The notes: generated by a model not told the origin, from the letters alone. Shown: positions 35,539 to 44,525, numbered from the stretch's first letter. The stretch: 64,000 bases of DNA from HXMU1420-13 sp965601825 (GCA_965601825.1 OZ271839.1:1116001-1180000), one strand, 5' to 3'. Made by a program: numbers and translations.

Positions 35539-36693
35539 ATGGATATAATCAGTGCGATAGCTTCGGTCAACGCAATTTTCATTGCCTGGTTTATTAGTAC
35601 GAAGAAATCAAAGAGTATTAGTGATTATATACTAGTGGTTTGGTGTGTCAATTTTGCTATTCATTTTTTGATTCCATTCGGGATAGAACGTCAGCTTTTT
35701 TTCCATGAGTCTTTATGGGGCTGGGTGATGGGAATGGCTGTTGTGGCGCATGCACCTTTCATTTTTGTTTATACAAGTTCACTCACAAATCCGGAATTCA
35801 AGTTCAATCTGAAGAACTTCTATCATTTTGGATTTCTGTTAGTTTTCTGCATTGCCTACATCCCATACTTCTCATTATCACCGGATGAACGAATGCTATT
35901 GGTTCAGTCAAAGGGAGAACCATCGTATTATGTGTTTGTACCAATGCTTACGTTGTTGTTCATTCGGATCTATTTCTTTACGCGTACAATGGTAGTCCTT
36001 GTTAGACATCAAACCAAAATCGAGCAGACATTTTCTTATGAGACGAATGTGAATCTTCGTTGGATTAAACTGATTACTTATGGATTTTTCGGAATAATCG
36101 GGATGAGTATCATTATGTACATGCTGATTTCTGCTAAGGTTATTTCCGTATTCTGGATGGATTATTCCATGATATTATTGAATATGGTGCTCTTCTACTT
36201 CATCGCCTATTACGGATATAAACAGGAAGTAATTGCAAAATGGATGGGACCTTTAAACGGAGAAACCAAGCTTCCTGTAGCTGAAATTCAATCACCTTTA
36301 AAACTGAGAAAGAACGGAGTCCCCAAAACAGAAATTTCAAATGGCGATATCCAGCGTTTGAATGCTTTAGTTGAAGAAGAGAAGTTATTTCTGGAACCTG
36401 AATTACATATCGAAGACCTCGCAATCAAACTTAAAATACAGACGCATCATCTTTCAAAACTGTTGAATAATCAGCTTGATAAAAACTTCTTTGAATACAT
36501 CAATGAGTATCGGGTTGAGGAGTTCAAGAAACTGGTAGCTGACCCAAAAAATAAGAATATCTCCATTCTCGGACTGGCGATGGATGCCGGCTTTAATTCC
36601 AAAGCTACGTTCTACAGATTCTTCAAAAATTCCACCGGTTTAACACCCTCTGAATTCAAGAAGAGTTTCGACTATAAAAACCAGTCCCATTAA
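35539..36693 (+). CDS. AraC-family regulator with N-terminal seven-helix membrane domain
   Basis: A 384-residue protein. The first ~235 residues contain six to seven hydrophobic segments (for example FAIHFLIPFGI, WVMGMAVVAHAPFIFVYTSS, WMDYSMILLNMVLFYFIAYY), a sensor-like membrane domain. The last ~100 residues are an AraC-type double HTH (HIEDLAIKLKIQTHHLSKLL, ISILGLAMDAGFNSKATFYR, FFKNSTGLTPSEFKKSF). Such proteins respond to a membrane or external signal and control a nearby operon. It lies directly upstream of the ATC-hydrolase operon and ends before the repeated GTGGTCTCAC boxes. Confidence 0.85.
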   Translation: MDIISAIASVNAIFIAWFISTKKSKSISDYILVVWCVNFAIHFLIPFGIERQLFFHESLWGWVMGMAVVAHAPFIFVYTSSLTNPEFKFNLKNFYHFGFLLVFCIAYIPYFSLSPDERMLLVQSKGEPSYYVFVPMLTLLFIRIYFFTRTMVVLVRHQTKIEQTFSYETNVNLRWIKLITYGFFGIIGMSIIMYMLISAKVISVFWMDYSMILLNMVLFYFIAYYGYKQEVIAKWMGPLNGETKLPVAEIQSPLKLRKNGVPKTEISNGDIQRLNALVEEEKLFLEPELHIEDLAIKLKIQTHHLSKLLNNQLDKNFFEYINEYRVEEFKKLVADPKNKNISILGLAMDAGFNSKATFYRFFKNSTGLTPSEFKKSFDYKNQSH

Positions 36694-36710
36694 AATACTT
36701 AATGTAGAAA

Positions 36711-36794
36711 GTGGTCTCACCGACTTATTTATAGGCTTTCTAACATCAATAAAATCAGTGTCGCATTTTTTAATGAGACTAGTAGTGGTCTCAC
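36711..36794. promoter_or_regulatory. Repeated GTGGTCTCAC boxes, candidate operator for the next operon
   Basis: GTGGTCTCAC occurs at 36711-36720 and again at 36785-36794, 74 bases apart (about seven helical turns). The second box also pairs with TGAGAC at 36774-36779, forming TGAGAC-N8-GTCTCA. They lie between the AraC membrane sensor gene and the operon that starts at 36872, so they could be that regulator's sites. Confidence 0.5.
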
Positions 36795-36871
36795 GGTCTG
36801 ATGATGGGACGATTTTATTATGATGCTCTTCTACCTTCGACTTAGAAATTTTGATTAAAAATCGAATTGTG

Positions 36872-37576
36872 ATGAAAGTCGAAGAATTAGAAATGTACGG
36901 TAAGGCTTTGGAAATGCCGAAAGATGCTCAGAAGAAACAAATCAAAATTGTCTTCAATCAACTGAAAAATGAGTTCGGCTATAAAAGTATAGGAATTCTT
37001 TTTGGTGTACTAAAACATGCAAAACGTATCAAAAAGGAATATCCCGAAGCAATTGCAAGAGCTAAAGAAATAAGTCCTGTAATTGAAAGTGAGCTAGTTA
37101 TGATGGGTGCACTATTTTCGTCAATAGCTGATCGAAAAGGGCGGAAATATGCTGGAGATTTTATGACCAGAATGATGGAAAAGACTGCAGCGGTATCTAT
37201 GCCAGCTCTTTACCAACTACCAGATCTCTTGAAATGTGAAGGCGACATATTTGACAACTTCAAGAAAATGAATCGCGCTTTATTCACAGAAACCAATCGC
37301 ATGGGTACATGGAAACATGATGGTTTTCATGAGACTGAAGATCTGTTGGAATTCAAAGTAACCTCTTGTGCAAACATTGAGCTTTTTGAAGCTATTGAGT
37401 GCTCTGAATTAAATACACTAGGCTGCGACCATGATTGCGCTGGATATCCATTGATAGAAGAAGCAGTGCAGTGTGAGTTCCGAAGAACCTGTACACTAGC
37501 AAAAGGGGGAGATTGCTGCTATTTCAAGTTCTATAGAAAAGGTATGGCTATCGAACCCGCTGAGATGAATGTCTAA
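36872..37576 (+). CDS. L-2-amino-thiazoline-4-carboxylic acid hydrolase family protein
   Basis: The start at 36872 is chosen because it is the first ATG; a TTG at 36851 would add seven residues. The 234-residue protein has the hallmark C-terminal part of the ATC-hydrolase family: NIELFEAIECSELNTLGCDH, CEFRRTCTLAKGGDCCYFKF, with several cysteines. The founding member opens the thiazoline ring of a cysteine precursor, but most family members have unknown substrates. The N-terminal helices (GILFGVLKHAKRIKKEYPEA) are charged. It begins a run of five closely packed plus-strand genes. Confidence 0.7.
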   Translation: MKVEELEMYGKALEMPKDAQKKQIKIVFNQLKNEFGYKSIGILFGVLKHAKRIKKEYPEAIARAKEISPVIESELVMMGALFSSIADRKGRKYAGDFMTRMMEKTAAVSMPALYQLPDLLKCEGDIFDNFKKMNRALFTETNRMGTWKHDGFHETEDLLEFKVTSCANIELFEAIECSELNTLGCDHDCAGYPLIEEAVQCEFRRTCTLAKGGDCCYFKFYRKGMAIEPAEMNV

Positions 37577-37603
37577 GAAGGATTGAAACGTGAAGTGAAC
37601 ACC

Positions 37604-38581
37604 ATGAAAACGTCAGAAGCAATAATAATGGAAATCGAAGTTGAAACAGACAACTTTAAGACTAGTCAACAATCTAAAGATAATAGCTGGATTCCTTTTT
37701 TCAATGAGGTTCCATCAGATCAAAAAGATTTCTTCAAAGATTTTCTTGATTGTCATCCGTTTAAGGAGATTCACATTGATGGAAATCAGTTTGAATACAT
37801 TTCATGCGGTAAAGGCTCGAAAACCATTCTCTTATTGCACGGTGCGATGGTTACAGCTCACATGTGGTTTTATGTAATCAGAAAATTGGAATCTGAGTAC
37901 CGAATAATTACACCAACTTTACCGAAAGAAGGATTAGGAGCAAATCAAGCTAATAGACTAATCAATAAAATTTTTGAAGTAGAAAAAGTCGAAAAAGCAA
38001 TTTTGGTCGGATACTCATATGGAGGAGCTATTGCCCAGTATTTTACTCAGACATATCCTGAGAAAGTTGAACTTATAGTTTTATCGCATACCGGATTAAT
38101 GAGAGGAGAGGAATCTATTTCAGCTACAAAAAAGATGCTGAAAGTGATAAGATTATTGCCATCTGGCTTCGTAAATCTCATTCAGTTTCTAAGACTACAT
38201 GGAAAAACTGAATCAGAATGGAGTGCATTCAGAAAGGCATTTTTCACATGGATGTTTTCAAATATTCAAAAGAATGACTTTATCAATCTGTTGGAAGAAA
38301 GCATACAATTCTGCCATGATGTAGCTGACTCTGAAGGGACCAGAATTCCCTGGAAAGGAAGAACAGTGTTACTTGGTACAAAATCTGATAAAGACACCTT
38401 CAAATATTTTGATGCTTTGTCTCAACTTTACCCAGACAGCAGCAAACGCATTTTTGATTTGCCGGGTGGACATCACACCATTTTTCTCCATCCGGTAGAA
38501 TACACCAGCACACTTCAGGAATTAATAGAAGGTGCTGTATCCCACACATCTAACGAAGAAAATAAAACCAGAAAATCATGA
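37604..38581 (+). CDS. Alpha/beta hydrolase
   Basis: The start is taken as the ATG at 37604 (MKTSEAIIMEIEVET); TTG at 37583 or GTG at 37595 are in frame and nearer a purine-rich AGAAGG, so up to seven extra residues are possible. The 325-residue protein has KTILLLHGAMVTAHMWFYV (oxyanion), VGYSYGGAIAQYF (nucleophile Ser in G-Y-S-Y-G-G), an acid in LGTKSDKDT and H in LPGGHHTIFLHP. No signal peptide, so it is cytosolic. Its last codon overlaps the next gene (ATGA), showing tight coupling. Substrate unknown. Confidence 0.8.
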   Translation: MKTSEAIIMEIEVETDNFKTSQQSKDNSWIPFFNEVPSDQKDFFKDFLDCHPFKEIHIDGNQFEYISCGKGSKTILLLHGAMVTAHMWFYVIRKLESEYRIITPTLPKEGLGANQANRLINKIFEVEKVEKAILVGYSYGGAIAQYFTQTYPEKVELIVLSHTGLMRGEESISATKKMLKVIRLLPSGFVNLIQFLRLHGKTESEWSAFRKAFFTWMFSNIQKNDFINLLEESIQFCHDVADSEGTRIPWKGRTVLLGTKSDKDTFKYFDALSQLYPDSSKRIFDLPGGHHTIFLHPVEYTSTLQELIEGAVSHTSNEENKTRKS

Positions 38582-39585
38582 AAACACTAATTATTGGAGC
38601 AGGACCACTTGGTAGTTTATACGCCAATTTAATGCACAAAGCGGGGAAGGATGTCACTCTTTTAGCAAGAGGTGAGCATTATGAATTTTTGAAAGAGAAC
38701 GGACTAATACTGATTAATGAATTCACCCAGAAGAAATCAGTCAGACAGATTAAAGTCATTCAAAGAATTCATGAAGAAGATGAATTTGATTTAGTGATTG
38801 TGCTCATTCGAAAAAACAAAGTAATCGATTTATTACCTGAATTAAGTAAGCACAAACATCTTCGAAATATCTTATTCATGGGTAATAATACCACGGGTTT
38901 TGATATCTACTTGAAGTACTTCCCAAAAGAGAACATCCTATTTGGATTCCCGGGTGGTGGTGGATCACGAATTAATCACATCATTCATTACATCGATAGT
39001 GAAGAACCGGGCGGATCCAGAATGCCGATTACCATTGGTGAATTGGGTGGAAAAACCAGAGAACGTACACGTCAAATCAAGGAGCTATTTGAAACTTCCT
39101 TCGTTCCGGTGAATATCGTTGATGATATTGACAGTTGGATGAAATATCACGTCGCATTTATTCTCCCTGTTGCTGGTGCACTCCTCCAAAGTGGGGATAA
39201 CTATAAACTTGCCAAAGATGCATCCACCATATCTGATTATGTGAAAGCAGTTCGAGAATGCGGGCGAGTACTTAAAAAACTAGGGTTCACAAAAAGTTAT
39301 AATCCAAAATTCAAGTTGATCACCATCTTCCCAATTTGGTTGCTAACTAAAATTCTGGGGAAAGTTTTTGATAGCAAGTTCGCTGAAATAGCCATGATGA
39401 TGCATGTGAAATCAGCTCAGGATGAGATGGTTGAATTAGGAAGAGAATTCAATGAGCTCCAACGAATTAGCGGAATATCAACTCCTTATTTCGATAAGCT
39501 GATGAGCAATATAAAACCAGAAAAACCTTCCACTACCATTCAAAGTCAGCAAGGTAAAACGCTTTCAGAAGGAGAATTAAAATGA
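38578..39585 (+). CDS. Ketopantoate reductase family (ApbA/PanE-like) protein
   Basis: A 335-residue protein beginning with a Rossmann motif MKTLIIGAGPLGSLYANL (G-A-G-P-L-G) and LLARGEHYEFLKENGL as in ApbA/PanE. The central NNTTGFDIY and C-terminal helix-rich part (KYHVAFILPVAGALLQSG, LGREFNELQRISGISTPY) follow the family's fold. True ketopantoate reductase makes pantoate for coenzyme A, but this divergent member sits between an alpha/beta hydrolase and an NmrA-like gene, so it may reduce another keto acid. Overlaps by 4 bases on both sides. Confidence 0.75.
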   Translation: MKTLIIGAGPLGSLYANLMHKAGKDVTLLARGEHYEFLKENGLILINEFTQKKSVRQIKVIQRIHEEDEFDLVIVLIRKNKVIDLLPELSKHKHLRNILFMGNNTTGFDIYLKYFPKENILFGFPGGGGSRINHIIHYIDSEEPGGSRMPITIGELGGKTRERTRQIKELFETSFVPVNIVDDIDSWMKYHVAFILPVAGALLQSGDNYKLAKDASTISDYVKAVRECGRVLKKLGFTKSYNPKFKLITIFPIWLLTKILGKVFDSKFAEIAMMMHVKSAQDEMVELGREFNELQRISGISTPYFDKLMSNIKPEKPSTTIQSQQGKTLSEGELK

Positions 39586-40430
39586 AAACTGTATTAGTAG
39601 CAGGTTCAACAGGATACCTGGGTAAACACTTATTAAATGAATTGAAGAAGGCGGGCTATAAAACTATTGCTCTAGCACGAAATGCAGCAAAACTCTCCGG
39701 CATAAAAGTTGATAAGATCATCGAGGCGGAGGTCACTAATCTTGCTACTCTCGAGGGAATTTTCAATGAGGTTGATTTCATAATCTCAACAGTTGGGATT
39801 ACCCGCCAAAAAGATGGACTCACCTATGAGGATGTGGACTTTCAGGCGAACATGAATCTATTAGCTGAAGCTGTGACCTCGGATGTTAAAAAATTCATGT
39901 ATGTATCCGTTTTGAATGGTCCGCATATGAGAAACTTAAAAATGGTTGAGGCCAAAGAGCGATTTGCGGATGCTTTGAAATCCTCGGGATTGGATTACTC
40001 CATTATTCGTCCAAACGGTTTTTTCTCTGATATGGGTGAACTACTGGACATGGCAAAAAACGGTTCAGTCTATCTTTTTGGTGATGGTGAGAATAAAGGA
40101 AACCCTATCCACGGAGCAGACCTGGCTCGCTATATGATCAATCATTTAGAGTCCGACAGAAAAGAATTGGATGTAGGTGGTCCGGATCTCATGACTCAAA
40201 ATGAAATCGCCGAAGTAGCCTTTCAAGCAACTGGAAAGAAGCCCAAAATAGTACACGTTCCAGTTTGGATACGCGATGTGGTTCTTGGTTTAATGCGGAC
40301 ATTCAGCGGACAGAAAGTGTATGGTCCATTTGAGTTCTTCATGACCGTAATGACGATGGATATGAGTGCTCCGACATTTGGAAAACATCATTTGTCGGAT
40401 TATTACAGCTCAGAAATGTTAAAAAATTGA
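39582..40430 (+). CDS. NmrA/SDR-like NAD(P)-binding protein
   Basis: A 282-residue atypical short-chain dehydrogenase-like protein. The start KTVLVAGSTGYLGKHLLNEL has the G-x-x-G-x-x-G nucleotide site, followed by ALARNAAKLSG and DFIISTVGITRQKDGLTYED. The segment SIIRPNGFFSDMGELLD and GNPIHGADLARYMINHLES match the NmrA/UDP-sugar-epimerase-like group. The usual Y-x-x-x-K is not obvious, so it may bind NAD(P) without acting as a classical dehydrogenase. It overlaps the preceding gene by 4 bases and precedes an acyltransferase by 35 bases. Confidence 0.78.
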   Translation: MKTVLVAGSTGYLGKHLLNELKKAGYKTIALARNAAKLSGIKVDKIIEAEVTNLATLEGIFNEVDFIISTVGITRQKDGLTYEDVDFQANMNLLAEAVTSDVKKFMYVSVLNGPHMRNLKMVEAKERFADALKSSGLDYSIIRPNGFFSDMGELLDMAKNGSVYLFGDGENKGNPIHGADLARYMINHLESDRKELDVGGPDLMTQNEIAEVAFQATGKKPKIVHVPVWIRDVVLGLMRTFSGQKVYGPFEFFMTVMTMDMSAPTFGKHHLSDYYSSEMLKN

Positions 40431-40465
40431 ATTAAAGAATTCGAAACGTCTAGAGAAGAAACATC

Positions 40466-41665
40466 ATGTTAGAATCAAAGAAAAGACTTCATTATATCGA
40501 TTGGCTTAGAGTAACGGCCTTCGGACTTCTATTTCTCTTTCATGCATGGAAACCTTTCGATCATTTCTCATGGCATATCAAAAATGATGAGCAAACCTTC
40601 ATTTTCGATATCCTTACCATATTCACTCATGGTTGGCGAATGCATCTCATTTTCCTGGTTTCCGGAGCCGGAACCTGGTTTGCATTAAGATCTAGAAAAA
40701 ACCTTTTTATGGCGGATCGAGTGAAAAGGCTGATAGTCCCATTTATTTTTGGGATAATGATCTTAATTCCACCTCAACGCTTTTATGAGTGGATCATGTT
40801 TCATGGATTTGAAGGTGGATATTTCGCATTTATTTCAGGGTACCCGGCAGAAGTACTAAGTGCAAACATGGGAATAAACGTACTTCTTTGGTTTGGACAT
40901 CTTGGAACACATCTATGGTATTTACCATATCTCTTTGTAATGACACTGGTTCTAATTCCACTTTTTAAAAACATTCAAAGTGGGAACATAGATTTTACCT
41001 GGTTAAAACGAATGACAAAAAGTCGATTTGGGATTTTCTTATTAGTTATTCCAATGATCATCTGCAGAATTACTTTGAAACCAATCTTTCAACAATACAC
41101 CGATTGGGCTGACTTTTTTATCTATATCTGGCCTTTCATGTATGGATTTATTTTTATGTCAGACTCAGACTTCATTGATCATATCAAGGAAAAGACCTAC
41201 ATGATGCTAACAATGGGAATTATCAGTTCTGGCATATTTATGTATTTAGGTGCTACTGATCCAGTGATGGCAGAGGGATTTACTTTTCCGGAGTTCGGTT
41301 GGATTCATTACTCTAGTACAGTAATAGCAATGTTTGCTGCCTTAAGTTGGGTGTTTTTCTTTCTTGGATTCTTTGCAAGATTCATGGATTTCAATCATAA
41401 ATATTTAGAGTTGGCAAACCATAGTATTTTGCCGGTCTATATTCTGCATCAAACTCTGATCATCATATTCGGATTCTACATTATTTCAATGGATCAGAGT
41501 ATTGGTTTTAAGTATTTGATGATAGTTGTGACCTCGATACCAGTCTCATTCATTCTCTACTTTTTAATAAAAACCAATAATGTAACCCGTTTCATATTTG
41601 GATTGAAGCCATCGATTCAATCATCTGAGAAAAGAAGGGCTGAAGACAAATCGCTACATATTTAA
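40466..41665 (+). CDS. Acyltransferase-3 family membrane protein
   Basis: A 399-residue membrane protein with about ten hydrophobic segments. RLHYIDWLRVTAFGLLFLFH at the start and WRMHLIFLVSGAGTWFALRSRK with RVKRLIVPFIFGIM are the acyltransferase-3 signature, as in the gene at 28607. It is not a close copy of that one (different loops and ends). The family transfers acyl groups to sugars or other polar acceptors at the inner membrane. As the last gene of the ATC-hydrolase operon, it could acylate the product of the preceding enzymes, which is inference. Confidence 0.82.
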   Translation: MLESKKRLHYIDWLRVTAFGLLFLFHAWKPFDHFSWHIKNDEQTFIFDILTIFTHGWRMHLIFLVSGAGTWFALRSRKNLFMADRVKRLIVPFIFGIMILIPPQRFYEWIMFHGFEGGYFAFISGYPAEVLSANMGINVLLWFGHLGTHLWYLPYLFVMTLVLIPLFKNIQSGNIDFTWLKRMTKSRFGIFLLVIPMIICRITLKPIFQQYTDWADFFIYIWPFMYGFIFMSDSDFIDHIKEKTYMMLTMGIISSGIFMYLGATDPVMAEGFTFPEFGWIHYSSTVIAMFAALSWVFFFLGFFARFMDFNHKYLELANHSILPVYILHQTLIIIFGFYIISMDQSIGFKYLMIVVTSIPVSFILYFLIKTNNVTRFIFGLKPSIQSSEKRRAEDKSLHI

Positions 41666-41673
41666 TAGAATGT

Positions 41674-43569
41674 TTAGTTCGTAGATTGTTGATCTCGTAG
41701 GATGTCATTTGATACACTTCGTATTTCATCTATTATACCAATTAGAAAGGTTTTAGAACTAGAGTTTATATCTTTATTGTTATAAATATCAGAAATCAAA
41801 CTTCTATAAAATTCTTGTTTATAGATTTGAGTTCCTGCTAAAAAAGTAGATTGAAGCAATATACTATACTCTTGATCTTGTGTATTGAAGGCACTCCAGA
41901 ATGTAGATTCTAGGATTTTTGAAATATTTTCATTTATTGAAGTCGCTATCAAGTAGCAAATCACCGATGATTTAAAATTTTCTTGAACGTTATATAAATC
42001 ACCTAGCCTTGTCCAATTATTAGCATCAAGAATTGATTTTGATAATCTAAATTCTAAATAGTCTATTTTTTCAGAAATCGAGAGTTGTTGAAAATGTTTT
42101 TCGTCTAAAAGATTCCACTCTTTTGAAAAGTCAAATTTGATCGATTGAAGTTTAATAGATGCGTACCTTTTGATAAGATATAAATGCCGGATATTTTTGG
42201 AGGATTCTAAATATTTATCGTATTCATTAATTGCTTTTTCGAATTTTTTTTGATGGAAATAAGTATCGCCTAGAAAGGCAAAAGTTATAAAATCTCTATT
42301 AGCATCAGAACCACATTCAATAGCACATTTATAACATTCACAACTAATTCTATATCGTTGAAGGTTGTATAGTGAAGAACCTAGTTCTTCCCACCAATAG
42401 AATCTCTTTTTATATTCTGGTTCATGCTTGCGAGCTAAGTTATAATGTTTAATTGCCATCATATCCAAACCTGTTGCATGGTAGTTGTTGGCAATATTAT
42501 AGTACAGTATTCCTTTTTTTATTCCTTCAGAATGTTCAAGAATTTTGTTCAAAAAATAACGGTATTTTTCACCATGTAGTTTGGAATCAGTTTTAAAAAC
42601 ACTGAAATACAATCCAAATTCAATACATTCTATACCATTTAAATCATCTGTTTGTAAGAAATGATCAAGCATTTCATCAATATCTTCAAAAAGTGAACTA
42701 CTAAAGGTCTCAGTAATTAAAGCATAAAACTCTCTGCCTAATTTATATTTATAATCTTGATTCAAGCTAGCTATATAAAGATCCAAAGTGCCTTTTAAAT
42801 CGGATTTATAAGAATGCATACATATATGTTGAACTAAAGGAGCTAAGTACTCAACTAGAATTAGATTGTTGTTGGGTAGATATTCTAGTATTGAAGGATC
42901 AGGTAACTCGAATGAATAAGAGTAATCATCATCAGTTATTTTGGATATAATCGAATAAACATTTTCCGATTTATTATTAATTGTTATCTCAATTCTTTTT
43001 GTGTTTAAAGGGGTGTCTTTAAAAATTGAGCCAACCTTAATATTGATATGAGCTTCAATTTGTTTGGCAATTTTATCAGCTGACTTCGATTCAGCTTTAA
43101 TGTCTAAATAAAATTGATTTTCATAGTTGAGAATATTTGGAATTGAATCAATAGATTCTTCTGTAGCTATATCTCCTTTGTTAAATACAATGGTAAAACT
43201 TTTATTAGTGGATTCCTTGAGATTGAAGTCTTGTGCAAATCCATTAGCTACTTTAAACCAAAATTTATTTTCTGGTTTACTATATAGGAACAAAATCACT
43301 TTTGAAGAGTGTTTAGAAAAATACTCAATATGTTTTCTCTCTATTCTTAGTTTTATTGTATCGTTTTTTGATATCTGCTCAGTCGCTTTAAGCTGAGCAA
43401 AAAATATTTTACCAGTTGCTATATGTGGTTTTTCTATTGTAAATACTTCAATTAGATAGTCCAAACCATAATCTGGTCGTAATTTTCTAGCAACCCATTG
43501 TTTAGGTAGTAAATTCTCTAATGCTCTATTAGAGTCTTCTTCAAGTATATGATTAGAATGTCTTTCCAA
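41674..43569 (-). CDS. DUF4365 nuclease-like domain fused to TPR repeats
   Basis: A 631-residue protein. Residues ~1-135 fit DUF4365 (HILEEDSNRALENLLPKQWV, RPDYGLDYLIEVF, GKIFFAQLKATE), a PD-(D/E)XK-like fold in which D37, Q59 and K61 would be the metal and catalytic residues. Residues ~300-560 are TPR-like repeats (KKGILYYNIANNYHATGLDM, FEKAINEYDKYLESS). DUF4365 is repeatedly found in mobile and defence regions, but its substrate is not established. It lies beside the tRNA-Arg, divergent from a membrane protein gene 68 bases away, and looks more AT-rich than its neighbours. No signal peptide. Confidence 0.75.
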   Translation of the reverse strand: MERHSNHILEEDSNRALENLLPKQWVARKLRPDYGLDYLIEVFTIEKPHIATGKIFFAQLKATEQISKNDTIKLRIERKHIEYFSKHSSKVILFLYSKPENKFWFKVANGFAQDFNLKESTNKSFTIVFNKGDIATEESIDSIPNILNYENQFYLDIKAESKSADKIAKQIEAHINIKVGSIFKDTPLNTKRIEITINNKSENVYSIISKITDDDYSYSFELPDPSILEYLPNNNLILVEYLAPLVQHICMHSYKSDLKGTLDLYIASLNQDYKYKLGREFYALITETFSSSLFEDIDEMLDHFLQTDDLNGIECIEFGLYFSVFKTDSKLHGEKYRYFLNKILEHSEGIKKGILYYNIANNYHATGLDMMAIKHYNLARKHEPEYKKRFYWWEELGSSLYNLQRYRISCECYKCAIECGSDANRDFITFAFLGDTYFHQKKFEKAINEYDKYLESSKNIRHLYLIKRYASIKLQSIKFDFSKEWNLLDEKHFQQLSISEKIDYLEFRLSKSILDANNWTRLGDLYNVQENFKSSVICYLIATSINENISKILESTFWSAFNTQDQEYSILLQSTFLAGTQIYKQEFYRSLISDIYNNKDINSSSKTFLIGIIDEIRSVSNDILRDQQSTN

Positions 43570-43637
43570 TTTTAGAATCCAACTTATTAATTTTACTTTA
43601 TAAGTAAATAAATCTTGATCTAAAAGACTTCAATAAA

Positions 43638-44321
43638 ATGGATATAGTTAAAGTTGAGATTACTGAGTCATACCAAAAGGCTAGAAGGATTTATGCCGGA
43701 TTCTCAGGTTTATTACTAGGATGGGAATTTATTGGAATACAGTTTTTAGAAGCAGGAGTTTCATCACTCAAGTTTGGAATAAAGAATCCTGAAGCAATTC
43801 CGTATGTAATTTTGATACTAGTTATTTACTTTTCTTATAGGTTGACAAATGAGTGGACTATTCTAGATAAGTCAAGCAAAGCATCAAAGAGCGTGAAAAT
43901 TGATTTTCTTGTTTCTCATCTATTGGGTCTATTATCGATAATTATTTTTGTATATCAACAGTTATCAGGAATTCAAGTATTTCAGATAATTCAAGAGAAC
44001 TTATTACTAATCTTTATAATCGGGATGGCTTTTGGGGCAGGTTTAATGGCTTACCTAACATTTGACTTTATAGACCTGAGTGAATTTAAAAAACGCAAGG
44101 GGAAAGCGCTCTTATTCTACTACTATGGCATTATTGTAAGGTTAAGTCTCGTTATTCTCCCTTTTTCTTTGACTTTTCCATTTAAAGACGCCACATCAAT
44201 TGGGAATTTTAAATATGTAGTTGTAATCACATTGAGCGCAATAACTGGGTACTCAATTATTTATATCGTTAATAGATTTTTATATCTCTATACATGGGTT
44301 ATAGACAATTTTAGTTCCTGA
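43638..44321 (+). CDS. Hypothetical multi-pass membrane protein
   Basis: A 227-residue protein with five or six hydrophobic segments, among them IPYVILILVIYFSYRL, FLVSHLLGLLSIIIFVYQQL, LLLIFIIGMAFGAGLMAYL and YYGIIVRLSLVILPFSLTF, separated by short charged loops (LSEFKKRKGKAL). No family is recognised. It is divergent from the DUF4365/TPR gene with 68 bases between starts, so a shared promoter region is likely. It is the gene nearest the tRNA-Arg, where island cargo genes often lie. A membrane partner or effector for the DUF4365 protein is a guess from position. Confidence 0.6.
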   Translation: MDIVKVEITESYQKARRIYAGFSGLLLGWEFIGIQFLEAGVSSLKFGIKNPEAIPYVILILVIYFSYRLTNEWTILDKSSKASKSVKIDFLVSHLLGLLSIIIFVYQQLSGIQVFQIIQENLLLIFIIGMAFGAGLMAYLTFDFIDLSEFKKRKGKALLFYYYGIIVRLSLVILPFSLTFPFKDATSIGNFKYVVVITLSAITGYSIIYIVNRFLYLYTWVIDNFSS

Positions 44322-44419
44322 AGAGCGATCTAAAATTGAACCCAATTGTTACCCAAAAAGAAAAACAGTGATTTAATATGATATAAATATATTATTATAA
44401 ACCACTGTTTTTTAGTAAG

Positions 44420-44493
44420 TACACCCGAGAAGATTCGAACTTCTAACCGCCTGATTCGTAGTCAGGTACTCTATCCAGTTGAGCTACGGGTGC
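44420..44493 (-). tRNA. tRNA-Arg (anticodon ACG)
   Basis: The minus strand folds as a full cloverleaf of 74 bases: acceptor GCACCCG with CGGGTGT (G-U at the first pair), D-stem GCTC/GAGT, anticodon stem CCTGA/TCAGG with loop CTACGAA giving anticodon ACG (44457-44459), and T-arm AGAAG-TTCGAAT-CTTCT. The discriminator is A and no CCA is encoded. Its 3' 28 bases are repeated at 33352-33379, which suggests it is or was an integration site. Confidence 0.95.
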
Positions 44494-44525
44494 ATTTCAG
44501 TAAATGTGCATCGTAGGAGTAAGAT

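Noticed and set aside
33380..44416. A prophage or conjugative element in the tRNA-bounded interval
   Set aside because: No integrase, terminase, structural, relaxase or transfer gene is recognisable, so only a decayed or non-autonomous island is claimed.
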